From: a virus
DNA: 37,286 bases
Virus record (IMG/VR): IMGVR_UViG_3300017742_000036
Span: 1 to 37,286 of that record
Direction: 5' to 3' (one strand)
The notes under the pieces were generated by a model. The model saw nothing but the letters and a program-made list of their open reading frames with translations, did no database searches and was not told the origin of the DNA. The translations under genes and the position numbers were made by a program. Of the stretch, positions 24,432 to 31,479 are shown piece after piece (the first letter of the stretch is position 1; each line of letters begins with the position of its first letter).

Positions 24432-24499
24432 ACTTCTTTATTGTGATAATCATCGTCATCATGTGGTCAGCAATCGCAACTCTAATCATTAACCAGTAA
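24428..24499 (+). CDS. 23-residue single-span membrane peptide (GTG start)
   Basis: GTG at 24428 overlaps the preceding TGA stop (GTGA), and the TAA stop overlaps the next ATG (TAATG), leaving no unused base on either side. The 23-residue product has a short N-terminal Asn-Phe, a core rich in Ile/Val/Phe/Met (about residues 3-21), and Asn-Gln at the end. It reads as one transmembrane helix with almost nothing else. Such peptides often modulate membrane proteins or cause membrane stress. The exact double coupling makes a real gene likely despite its size. Confidence 0.6.
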   Translation: MNFFIVIIIVIMWSAIATLIINQ

Positions 24500-25119
24500 T
24501 GAAAACAACAGCGAAAACAAAGAGCTCTGTTATTGTTGGCAACCTTAGAGCATGGCGAGCCCTAGCGACACCAGAAGACATCAACGCCGGGATCGTATGG
24601 TATAACGAAGCACACCAAGTCGCTCAGGAGATCTCTACTATCATTGGGGGAACTGTCTGGCAAGGCGCTGCAGTGATCAGCGCGTTGTCACCTATGAACA
24701 CATGGGAAGGCAACAAGCACAACGCAATCGAGCTAGCTAAATGTTGGGCCCTTGGTGGTTCAATAGGTGACGTTTCGGTCTCTACGTTCAATGCGAACAA
24801 GCGTAAAGCATGGGAAATATTAAATAATAATCCCAAAGCGCTTAACCAAGAGTCGCGGAAAACGTGGAGCTTCGCCAAGACGATCGAGCTCAAAGAGCGC
24901 GCTCAGTGTGTCGTTATTGATCGCTGGCACTTGAGAGCATGTTTGACACGTTCTAAGACACGCCGTGATCAACTAGGCGAGTCTGTAGGAATTCCACAGT
25001 ATGACCGCATAGAGCGCCTAACGATGAACGAAGCAGCTAAACTAGGAGAAGCGCCTTGTGTTTATCAAGCGATCATTTGGTGCACTATCAAGCGCCATTG
25101 GGAAGGGGGTTCTAAGTGA
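24499..25119 (+). CDS. Conserved phage protein, DUF7178-like
   Basis: This 206-aa protein resembles a family (DUF7178) found in many phages, with W-Y-N-E-A-H at about residues 34-39, AAVISALSPMNTWEGN at about 57-72, VVIDRWHLRACL at about 139-150, and VYQAIIWCTIKRHW near the end. The conserved Ser-Pro, Trp, Asp and His positions suggest an enzyme or nucleic-acid-binding protein, and the helical layout recalls base-excision glycosylases, but I cannot assign an activity. It is the largest gene in the early operon. Its stop overlaps the next GTG start (GTGA). Confidence 0.75.
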   Translation: MKTTAKTKSSVIVGNLRAWRALATPEDINAGIVWYNEAHQVAQEISTIIGGTVWQGAAVISALSPMNTWEGNKHNAIELAKCWALGGSIGDVSVSTFNANKRKAWEILNNNPKALNQESRKTWSFAKTIELKERAQCVVIDRWHLRACLTRSKTRRDQLGESVGIPQYDRIERLTMNEAAKLGEAPCVYQAIIWCTIKRHWEGGSK

Positions 25120-25550
25120 AGCTAACTAATGATCAACTAGAAGCTGCAGCGATCGCTGCCGAAGAATGGCCGAAGCATTACCAAGCGACTATAGCTCTTT
25201 ACACCAAGGACCTAACATGGCCAGATACTGCCGAAGATGAAGCTAATAGATGGAAATGCGCGCGCAAATGGGGCTTACCTGTTGGCGCTTGGTGACCAGC
25301 TGTTTCCGCTTGTGTCTCTGTATGGGACACCGAAGAAACGAAAACGTTTTTAGAAGACGCTGAGCTTGCTGGATACGAAGAGCTAGAAACACCGGACACG
25401 GTGAGACAGCAGGAGATGCACGATGAGCTCTTTGCTGCTCTGCACACGCTCCAAGCTATCGCACCGGATTACACAAGGATCATTGATCAACCGGGGAACG
25501 CCAAGCTCGTAGCTTCTAAATTTAGAGAATATAAGACTAATGAAGATTAA
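25116..25550 (+). CDS. Early protein frame interrupted by an in-frame UGA (59 + 84 codons)
   Basis: GTG at 25116 overlaps the preceding stop and opens a 59-codon frame (MKLTNDQLEA... to GAW) ending in TGA at 25293-25295. The same frame then runs open for 84 more codons to TAA at 25548-25550, and this second part looks like genuine protein (for example ELFAALHTLQAIAPDY). No ATG, GTG or TTG occurs in frame in the first 100 bases after the TGA; the first are GTG near 25401 and ATG near 25419. The next base after TGA is C, a leaky context. Possible explanations are programmed readthrough, a nonsense mutation that splits an old gene, or a sequence error. The function is unknown. Confidence 0.6.
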
Positions 25551-25701
25551 CAAGAAAGGAAGGCCTCGCGATTCTTTTGGGTTCCCTCTCGCGCTTAATT
25601 GGAACATTGTCCTAGACAACCAAGCACAAGGAAAACCACTGACACAAGGCGCCTACATTATCACCAACAACAACAACCAAACAACAAAAAAGCAAAAATG
25701 A
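25540..25701 (+). CDS. Early hypothetical small protein (53 aa)
   Basis: This 53-aa gene begins inside the end of the preceding frame (11-base overlap), and its stop overlaps the next start (ATGA). The protein has a basic N-terminus (MKINKKGRPR), a central LALNWNIVLDN segment and an Asn/Gln/Lys-rich tail. I do not recognise it. The coupling on both sides and the purine-rich AAGAAAGGA nearby support translation. Confidence 0.55.
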   Translation: MKINKKGRPRDSFGFPLALNWNIVLDNQAQGKPLTQGAYIITNNNNQTTKKQK

Positions 25702-25985
25702 AAAAGACAGAAAAAACAAAAGACCAGAAACGACACGACGACAAGATGCTAGCTTTCGCGCTATCGCGAGCACACACTAGTGCATTCGAGGTAGTCATGG
25801 AGTTTAAAGAGTATTACCAAATGAACGAATGCGACATCACTGCTATTCCTTCTGGTGTCGTGTCGCAAATCATGGGAATACACGATTGCGAGATAAACAG
25901 AGCTCACAACAGGAAGGCGCAAAAATACGTAGGCGAACAATGGGAAGAAGACACAACGCCACTCAGCGCTTACGATGATCTCTAA
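25698..25985 (+). CDS. Early hypothetical protein (95 aa), last gene of early operon
   Basis: ATG 25698 overlaps the previous stop (ATGA); the upstream in-frame ATG at 25599 would lie inside the previous gene. The 95-aa protein has a Lys-rich start, a helical middle (MLAFALSRAHTSAFEVVMEF) and an acidic end. A central segment (ITAIPSGVVSQIMGIHDCEINRAHNRK) could be a helix-turn-helix, which would make it a candidate small regulator. It is followed after 27 bases by a terminator. Confidence 0.65.
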   Translation: MKKTEKTKDQKRHDDKMLAFALSRAHTSAFEVVMEFKEYYQMNECDITAIPSGVVSQIMGIHDCEINRAHNRKAQKYVGEQWEEDTTPLSAYDDL

Positions 25986-26012
25986 TTGATCCACACAAAA
26001 CAACCATAAAAC

Positions 26013-26046
26013 AAGCCCCTTGGATTGATTCCTTGGGGCTTTTCTT
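26013..26046 (+). terminator. Rho-independent terminator ending the early operon
   Basis: AAGCCCC (26013-26019) pairs with GGGGCTT (26035-26041), with two further G-C pairs inside a small internal loop, and is followed by TTCTTT. It separates the early operon from the RNA polymerase unit. Confidence 0.82.
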
Positions 26047-26107
26047 TGGTCAAAAACCGATCGCTTGAACACTACTCAAAAGTCAGCACACCGCCCTACT
26101 ATCATCA

Positions 26108-26146
26108 GCGTGCCCGTAAATTTCTAGGCGTGCCCGGAAAGTTCAT
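26108..26146. repeat. Imperfect 20-bp direct repeat (two copies)
   Basis: GCGTGCCCGTAAATTTCTA at 26108-26126 is repeated as GCGTGCCCGGAAAGTTCAT at 26128-26146. The 20-bp period is about two helical turns, as for operator pairs. It lies between the early terminator and the promoter of the RNA polymerase unit. Confidence 0.6.
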
Positions 26147-26292
26147 TAACAATAAATAATATTACTAATGTGAAATAGTAGACTAAGAGTAGACTTAGAG
26201 TCACCTTTCTGAAGAAGCTATTGTTGTCCATAGTGTAATAATAATATTTGTTTTAACTAATAAGGAATATCACTAGTCGATCACTAAGTGTA

Positions 26293-26301
26293 ACTATAGG
26301 T
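26293..26301 (+). promoter_or_regulatory. ACTATAGGT motif, third copy
   Basis: This copy shares the context GTAACTATAGGT with the copy at 23327 (GTGTAACTATAGGT here). It lies about 65 bases upstream of the first gene of the RNA polymerase unit and could allow the phage polymerase to transcribe its own gene. Confidence 0.35.
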
Positions 26302-26331
26302 GTGTCGGGGCGGGGGTCGTCAAGAATAAAA

Positions 26332-26360
26332 TTGACAATATTAGCGTTTTTACCTAAAAA
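26332..26360 (+). promoter_or_regulatory. Host-type sigma70 promoter candidate for the RNA polymerase unit
   Basis: TTGACA (26332-26337) is followed after 17 bases by TAAAAA (26355-26360), four of six matches to the -10 consensus. The -35 box is perfect and the -10 box weak. The -10 box lies only about five bases before the ATG at 26366, so a transcript from it would start inside the 43-aa reading frame and could serve only the polymerase gene. Confidence 0.4.
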
Positions 26361-26365
26361 CAGCC

Positions 26366-26497
26366 ATGTTGGACACTGAAAAAGACATGGAAAGAAGGTT
26401 AATACGAGATGAGCTAAAGATGCTCGCCCAGACAATCAAGAGAATCAAGGCTCGCCAAGCGAAACTCAGAGCACTACTAAAAGATGACACCAAATGA
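26366..26497 (+). CDS. 43-aa helical protein overlapping RNA polymerase gene
   Basis: ATG 26366 opens a 43-codon frame whose stop lies 14 bases inside the RNA polymerase gene. The product is highly charged and helical (KDMERRLIRDELKMLAQTIK...), with regular Leu/Ile spacing suggesting a coiled coil. The overlap suggests translational coupling with the polymerase. It might be a regulator or simply a leader that sets polymerase translation; I do not recognise the family. Confidence 0.5.
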   Translation: MLDTEKDMERRLIRDELKMLAQTIKRIKARQAKLRALLKDDTK

Positions 26498-28922
26498 AGA
26501 GATCAAGGCGCTTACCCAGGAAGATCTTAACCAAGACATGGTTGACCTTGGCGTTGGTCGTTACCGTAATCGAGTGGAATCTGCGAAGGGCCGCGAAGCA
26601 GAAAGCGAAACGAAATACGGACAGAGGTTAATCCGGGGTGGTTTGCCTGCGTTTACCAAGGCGATCGACGAGATGGTCGCGGGGTGGGACAACAGGAACA
26701 GTGCGCTCTGGCAGTTGTCTTTGCGTGACATGAAGCCCTCAGTGATCGGCTTTATTGTTATCAAGGCGGTCCTCGACTCGATTACCTTGAAGAAAAACAT
26801 GGCGTCTGTGAGTCACTTTGTTGGTTCGCGTGTCGAAGACCAGCACCGCTGTGATTTCCTAGTGCGCAACAACGAGGCCAAAGGGGAAGGCATTGTGTTA
26901 GGTGCCCAGAAACGCCGAGGTGGCCTTAGTTCACAACGACGGCACATCAAGAGCTCGATGCGTAACGAAGCGTCAAAAGGCCTCATGCCGGACTATGACG
27001 ACTGGAGGCGCCGCGACAAGTTATCGTGTGGTTTAACCTTGGTAGAACTGTTGCGTCATGTCACTGGTCTTGTTGAGTATGTATATATATTAGAAAAAGC
27101 AGGCAAGAAGCCAACACGCTACGTTACTGCCTCTAAGTCTACCTTTGACTGGATTGAGAACTACAACGACAGCAAAGAGCTCTTTGAGCCGTTCTGGTTG
27201 CCCACTGCCGACGCACCGTTGCCTTGGCGTTCTATCTGGGAAGGTGGTTACGACACTGCAGGCACAGCGTTACCAAAGCTACCGTTTATCAAGACGTCTA
27301 ACATGGACTTCTTGCGAGACAACGAGACCCGCCACGTCGAGACGCCAATGGAAGCGTGCAATCTGATCCAGGGGACACCGTGGGTAGTGAACCCGAAGGT
27401 CCTTGGGGTCGCACAGTGGGCCTGGGGTAACAACGTAGAGATCGGTGCGTTACCGTCCAAAGAAGACGAGGTGATCCCTGACGTTCCTAACGACTTCCAC
27501 GATGACGAAGAGGTAAACCGGAAGTGGCGCCGTATGGCCGCTGGGATCTACTCGCGCAATGCCAGCACCAAGTCCAAGCGCCTGCTCACCAGCAAGATTA
27601 TCTACACAGCCGAGAAGCTCAGTGCCTCTCGGTTTTTCTATCCGAGTCACTGTGACTTTCGGGGTAGAGTATATAATATATCATCGTCTTTGAGTGTCAT
27701 GGGGAACGACCTGTGCCGTGGGTTACTACAGTTTGCCCGGAGTGAGCGCGTGGCCAACGACAACGACGCCAAGTGGCTTGCTGTTGCTGGGGCAAACGCC
27801 TGGGGTAACGACAAGGTCACGCTGGCCGAGCGTTGGCACTGGGCCCAGAAGTTCACCGAGCGAGCCATGCGCATCGCCAGGGACCCACGCCAAGACCTCA
27901 CCTGGACCAAAGCTGACAAGCCTTGGGTTTTCTTGGCGTGGTGCTTCGAGTGGGCCGAATACAAGACACACGGTAAAATTAACTCGACGTTACCAGTGAA
28001 CCTCGATGCCTCCAACAATGGCCTACAGATTCTCTCGATGTTAACCAGAGATCCGTATGGCATGAAGGCCACCAATGTTTTACCGACAGACAGTCCAGAA
28101 GACATCTATGGTGTTGTTGCAGAGAATGCCCTGGCGTCACTCAAGGCCGACGGGGGTGACCTAGCGCGCGCCTGGGTGAACTTTGGTATCGATAGGCGCA
28201 CCTGCAAAAGACCTGTAATGTGCTATTCATATGGGCTCACTCCGTATTCTAATCGTGCATATATTAATGAATGGTATGACGAACAAATCCACGGGAAGAA
28301 ACGAGAGAAGCCGTTCAGTGACGACGTGAGATACCAAGCGATCCAACTGTTAGCCACGCATGTCTGGCAGGGCATTGAGTCGGTCTTAGAGAAACCTAAG
28401 CAGTGTATGGATTGGTTCCAAGCGTGCGCCAAGCTCATCGCTGATCAAAACAAAGCGCTGTCTTGGGTGTCACCGACAGGTTTCCCGGTGCACCAAGAAT
28501 ACTACAAAGTCCACAACCAGCAGGTAAATACATATATATCAGGCAAAGCGACGTGCGTTAAGTTCCGCGAGGACGACGACACGTTGATCAGTAGGCGTCG
28601 CATGGTCAACGGTGCATCACCTAACGTCGTCCATAGCCTAGACGCAGCAGCGCTCCACGAGACTGTTGTTCGGTGTAACAAAGAGCACGGAATCTACGAC
28701 TTTTCGTTTATCCATGACAGCTATGGCACCCACGCAAACAAGTGTGACCAACTTTCTTCAACTTTACGTGAAGTTTTTGTTGACTTCTTTTCGCGAGACC
28801 TATTAAGTGAATGGCGAAGTCAGTTACAGGAACAACACCCAGAGCTAGATTTCCCAGTGCCGCCAGAGTTTGGTGACGCTGAGATCAAACAAATTAAGGA
28901 GTCAACATACTTCTTTGCATAA
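26484..28922 (+). CDS. Single-subunit DNA-directed RNA polymerase, T7 gp1 homologue
   Basis: This 812-aa enzyme (T7 RNA polymerase is 883 aa) transcribes middle and late phage genes. Motif A is NLDASNNGLQ with the catalytic Asp at about residue 507. Motif B is DRRTCKRPVMCYSYG at about 570-584, including the catalytic Lys. Motif C is FIHDSYGTHA with the second catalytic Asp at about 745, preceded by NVVHSLDAAALH. The segment matching the T7 specificity loop (between PTGFPVHQEY and NGASPN) differs from T7, so promoter recognition should differ too. The N-terminal domain is shorter than in T7. Confidence 0.97.
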   Translation: MTPNEEIKALTQEDLNQDMVDLGVGRYRNRVESAKGREAESETKYGQRLIRGGLPAFTKAIDEMVAGWDNRNSALWQLSLRDMKPSVIGFIVIKAVLDSITLKKNMASVSHFVGSRVEDQHRCDFLVRNNEAKGEGIVLGAQKRRGGLSSQRRHIKSSMRNEASKGLMPDYDDWRRRDKLSCGLTLVELLRHVTGLVEYVYILEKAGKKPTRYVTASKSTFDWIENYNDSKELFEPFWLPTADAPLPWRSIWEGGYDTAGTALPKLPFIKTSNMDFLRDNETRHVETPMEACNLIQGTPWVVNPKVLGVAQWAWGNNVEIGALPSKEDEVIPDVPNDFHDDEEVNRKWRRMAAGIYSRNASTKSKRLLTSKIIYTAEKLSASRFFYPSHCDFRGRVYNISSSLSVMGNDLCRGLLQFARSERVANDNDAKWLAVAGANAWGNDKVTLAERWHWAQKFTERAMRIARDPRQDLTWTKADKPWVFLAWCFEWAEYKTHGKINSTLPVNLDASNNGLQILSMLTRDPYGMKATNVLPTDSPEDIYGVVAENALASLKADGGDLARAWVNFGIDRRTCKRPVMCYSYGLTPYSNRAYINEWYDEQIHGKKREKPFSDDVRYQAIQLLATHVWQGIESVLEKPKQCMDWFQACAKLIADQNKALSWVSPTGFPVHQEYYKVHNQQVNTYISGKATCVKFREDDDTLISRRRMVNGASPNVVHSLDAAALHETVVRCNKEHGIYDFSFIHDSYGTHANKCDQLSSTLREVFVDFFSRDLLSEWRSQLQEQHPELDFPVPPEFGDAEIKQIKESTYFFA

Positions 28923-28953
28923 AACCTAAAACAAAACTAGAAAGAAAAAGACA

Positions 28954-29547
28954 ATGAGTAATAAACTAATCGTAACACCCGAAGGAGAAGCACTATACCC
29001 GCATCTCCATGAGCCAGACTACAAGTTCAACACTGGGGGTGTTTACCAGGTGAGACTGGTGCTGACTGAAGCAGAGTGGAACGCTATGAAAAGCGACTAC
29101 GACGAACTGTATGACGCTGAGTATGCCAAAGCGGCTGAGAAGGCCAAAGGTAAACTCAAGAAAGACCCTTCGACACCGTTTAGACAAAGCGACGCGGGTT
29201 TTTACATTATGGCCAAGCAGGTCGCCCAGCGTCAAACCCGTGACAAAGGTGTTATTAATTTTAATGTAGCTTGTTGCAATTCTACAGGTAAAAAAATAAA
29301 GATGCCACAGGTTGGCACTGGGTCTCGCATCAAGTTAGCACTAGAGCCTCATGTCTGGGTTGTCAGTGGTAAGTTTGGGGTGAGCCTTCGCTTACGATCT
29401 GTCCAGATTATTGAGCTAATTGAATACGGATCTAAAGATTCGATCTTCGGTTCAGTCGAGGGCGGGTTCGATGGCGGTGAGGATTTCACCACAGAACTAC
29501 ACGATGAGGAGACACAGGGCAAAGAGAACGGGGATTTTTCGTTCTAG
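28954..29547 (+). CDS. Single-stranded DNA-binding protein, T7 gp2.5 homologue
   Basis: This 197-aa protein (T7 gp2.5 is 232 aa) has an OB-fold-like beta core (for example YQVRLVLTEAEW near residues 31-42 and IKLALEPHVWVV near 125-136) and an acidic C-terminal tail ending in an aromatic residue (DFSF). In T7 the acidic tail with terminal Phe binds DNA polymerase and primase-helicase. It coats single-stranded DNA in replication and recombination. Its end overlaps the endonuclease gene by 44 bases. Confidence 0.92.
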   Translation: MSNKLIVTPEGEALYPHLHEPDYKFNTGGVYQVRLVLTEAEWNAMKSDYDELYDAEYAKAAEKAKGKLKKDPSTPFRQSDAGFYIMAKQVAQRQTRDKGVINFNVACCNSTGKKIKMPQVGTGSRIKLALEPHVWVVSGKFGVSLRLRSVQIIELIEYGSKDSIFGSVEGGFDGGEDFTTELHDEETQGKENGDFSF

Positions 29548-29899
29548 ACTAGAAAAGCGTGTGGCCTCGGCCCTTGAAGGGGCTGGGGTCAACTACTCTT
29601 ACGAGAGCCAAAAGCTCAAGTATCTGAGGCCGCAGACTTACACGCCTGACTTCGTGTTGCCTAATGGCATCATGTTAGAAGTCAAGGGTTACTTTGAGGG
29701 CTCAGACCGCACCAAACACTTACTTGTTCGTGAGCAAAATCCTGACGCAGATGTTCGTTTTGTATTCCAGAATGCAAACACGACGCTCAACAAGAACAGT
29801 AAGACGACCTATGGTCAGTGGTGCGATGATAATGGCTTTGAGTGGTGTGACGCAAAGAGCAAGATACCAAACGAATGGATCAACTTACCTCCGCCTTGA
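29504..29899 (+). CDS. Endonuclease I (Holliday junction resolvase), T7 gp3 homologue
   Basis: ATG 29504 gives a 131-aa protein (T7 gp3 is 149 aa) beginning MRRHRAKRTGIFRSRLEKRV. The catalytic set of the family is present: Glu17, Asp49 in YTPDF, and Glu59/Lys61 in LEVKGYF, matching T7 E20, D55, E65 and K67. The enzyme cuts branched DNA, helps degrade host DNA and resolves recombination intermediates before packaging. It overlaps the single-strand binding protein gene and the primase gene. Confidence 0.95.
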   Translation: MRRHRAKRTGIFRSRLEKRVASALEGAGVNYSYESQKLKYLRPQTYTPDFVLPNGIMLEVKGYFEGSDRTKHLLVREQNPDADVRFVFQNANTTLNKNSKTTYGQWCDDNGFEWCDAKSKIPNEWINLPPP

Positions 29900-31479
29900 C
29901 GCATCAGCCTTGCCCGGACTGTGGCAGCAGCGATGCATTAACTATAAATACTGACGACTCCACTAAGTGTTATGCTTGTGGAGTTTTTCGTGCCGGGAAT
30001 GGAACACCGAGAACAATGGAAAATATAATAAATAATAATAATAATGACTTTATCGACGGGGAATACACTGCGTTAGAGTCTAGGGGTATCGACGAGGCTA
30101 CTTGCCGTCGTTTCAGATACCAAGTAGGCCACCTTAACGGTAAGCCTTGTCACATCGCAAACTACTACGACCTGCCGGGCCAGAAGATCGCCCAGAAGTA
30201 TCGCTTCGCAGGTAAAGACTTTCGATGCGCCGGAAAGCCCGATCATTTCTTCGGGCAGCACCTGTGGGCTAACCCAGTGCCAGGCTTTAAGCTTGTCGTA
30301 ACCGAAGGAGAAATCGACGCGATGTCTGTGGCAGTAGCCCAGGGCGGTGAGTTCCCTGTGGTGAGCCTTGGCGCTGGCGCTCAGTCTGCCAAGTCGATGT
30401 TCAAGAAACACTTTGACTGGCTCTCTGGTTTCCAGGAGGAGATCTTGATGTTCGACATGGACGAGAGTGGGCGCAACGCCGTCGAAGAGGTTGCCCATAT
30501 GTTACCTGCGGGTAAGTGTAAGGTTGCTCACCTGCCACACAAAGACGCCAACGAGTGTCTTATTGAAGGCAAAAAGTCTGCGATTATCGGTGCGATCTTT
30601 AGCGCTAAAGTCTGGCGCCCTGACGACATCTTGTCTGGCGTAGAGCTCTACGAGAAGATCGCCGAGCACCACGAGGTCGAGGCTTTAGATTATCCGTTCT
30701 CCGGGCTCAACAGGATCACACACGGACTTCGCCAATCTGAGATTGTGACGCTCTGTGCAGGAAGCGGTATCGGCAAGTCACAGGTTTGCCGGGTGATCAC
30801 GCACCACCTAATGAAAACTACTGACAAGCGCATTGGCTACATCGCGCTCGAAGAGTCAGTCGAGAAGACAGCCTTGAGCATCATCGGTCTTGAGATGGGC
30901 AAGTGTTTACACTTAGAACCGTTTGAACGCGACGACGCCTTCAAGGATGCCTTTGATGCGACAGTAGGTAGCGGTCGTTTTTACGTCTATGATCACTTCG
31001 GTAGCCTTGCGTCAGACAGTCTGCTCAACCGGATTCGCTTCATGATCAAAACCTACGACGTTGACTTTGTTGTTCTCGACCATATCAGTATTGTTGTCTC
31101 GGGCATAGGTGACGGCGACGAGCGTAGGCTTATCGATAACACAATGACCGCACTGCGCTCTCTTGTCGAAGAGACCAAGGTTGCGTTGTTACTCGTGAGT
31201 CACCTTAAGCGTCCTGAGGGCCGAGGTCACGAAGAAGGACGAGCAGTTAGCCTGGCGGACCTTAGGGGCTCCCAAGCCATAGCTCAACTGTCAGACATGG
31301 TCCTGGGACTGGAAAGGTCGCAGCAAGCCGAAGACCCAGAGGACCGCAACAAGACAACCGTGAGGGTCCTGAAGAACCGTTTTAGCGGGGAGACAGGCGT
31401 GGCGTGTTCGTTGGCTTACGACAAGGACACAGCGCGACTCACTGAAACCCACGTCATGGACACCACTAACCCATTTTAA
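29875..31479 (+). CDS. Primase-helicase, T7 gp4 homologue
   Basis: This 534-aa protein (T7 gp4A is 566 aa) combines both activities. A zinc-binding module uses Cys13, Cys16, Cys32 and Cys35. The Toprim primase domain has VTEGEIDAM at about 141-150 and FDMDESGR near 193. The RecA-like helicase has Walker A AGSGIGKS at about 295-302, Walker B DFVVLDH at about 397-403, a LLLVSHLKRP segment, and an Arg finger region near VRVLKNRFSGETG. A run of five Asn after the zinc module comes from a 26-base A/T-only island (30020-30045), the longest in the genome. No lysozyme gene separates it from endonuclease I as in T7. Confidence 0.96.
   Translation: MDQLTSALTHQPCPDCGSSDALTINTDDSTKCYACGVFRAGNGTPRTMENIINNNNNDFIDGEYTALESRGIDEATCRRFRYQVGHLNGKPCHIANYYDLPGQKIAQKYRFAGKDFRCAGKPDHFFGQHLWANPVPGFKLVVTEGEIDAMSVAVAQGGEFPVVSLGAGAQSAKSMFKKHFDWLSGFQEEILMFDMDESGRNAVEEVAHMLPAGKCKVAHLPHKDANECLIEGKKSAIIGAIFSAKVWRPDDILSGVELYEKIAEHHEVEALDYPFSGLNRITHGLRQSEIVTLCAGSGIGKSQVCRVITHHLMKTTDKRIGYIALEESVEKTALSIIGLEMGKCLHLEPFERDDAFKDAFDATVGSGRFYVYDHFGSLASDSLLNRIRFMIKTYDVDFVVLDHISIVVSGIGDGDERRLIDNTMTALRSLVEETKVALLLVSHLKRPEGRGHEEGRAVSLADLRGSQAIAQLSDMVLGLERSQQAEDPEDRNKTTVRVLKNRFSGETGVACSLAYDKDTARLTETHVMDTTNPF

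Larger units (their letters stand above)
25986..26365. promoter_or_regulatory. Control region before the RNA polymerase gene
   Basis: This 380-bp stretch has no gene. It contains the terminator of the early operon (26013-26046), an imperfect 20-bp direct repeat (26108-26146), two A/T-only islands (26151-26164 and 26236-26249), the ACTTAGAGTC inverse of the early ACTCTAAGT motif (26193-26202), a third ACTATAGGT (26293-26301), and a host-type promoter candidate (26332-26360). It probably controls when phage RNA polymerase is made. Confidence 0.65.

Noticed and set aside
25293-25295. UGA reassigned to Trp throughout the genome
   Set aside because: Many other genes end in TGA with correct lengths and overlaps, so UGA works as a stop in this phage.
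27647-28105. 152-codon minus-strand frame inside RNA polymerase
   Set aside because: It is a shadow of a strongly conserved catalytic gene, with no independent evidence of coding.
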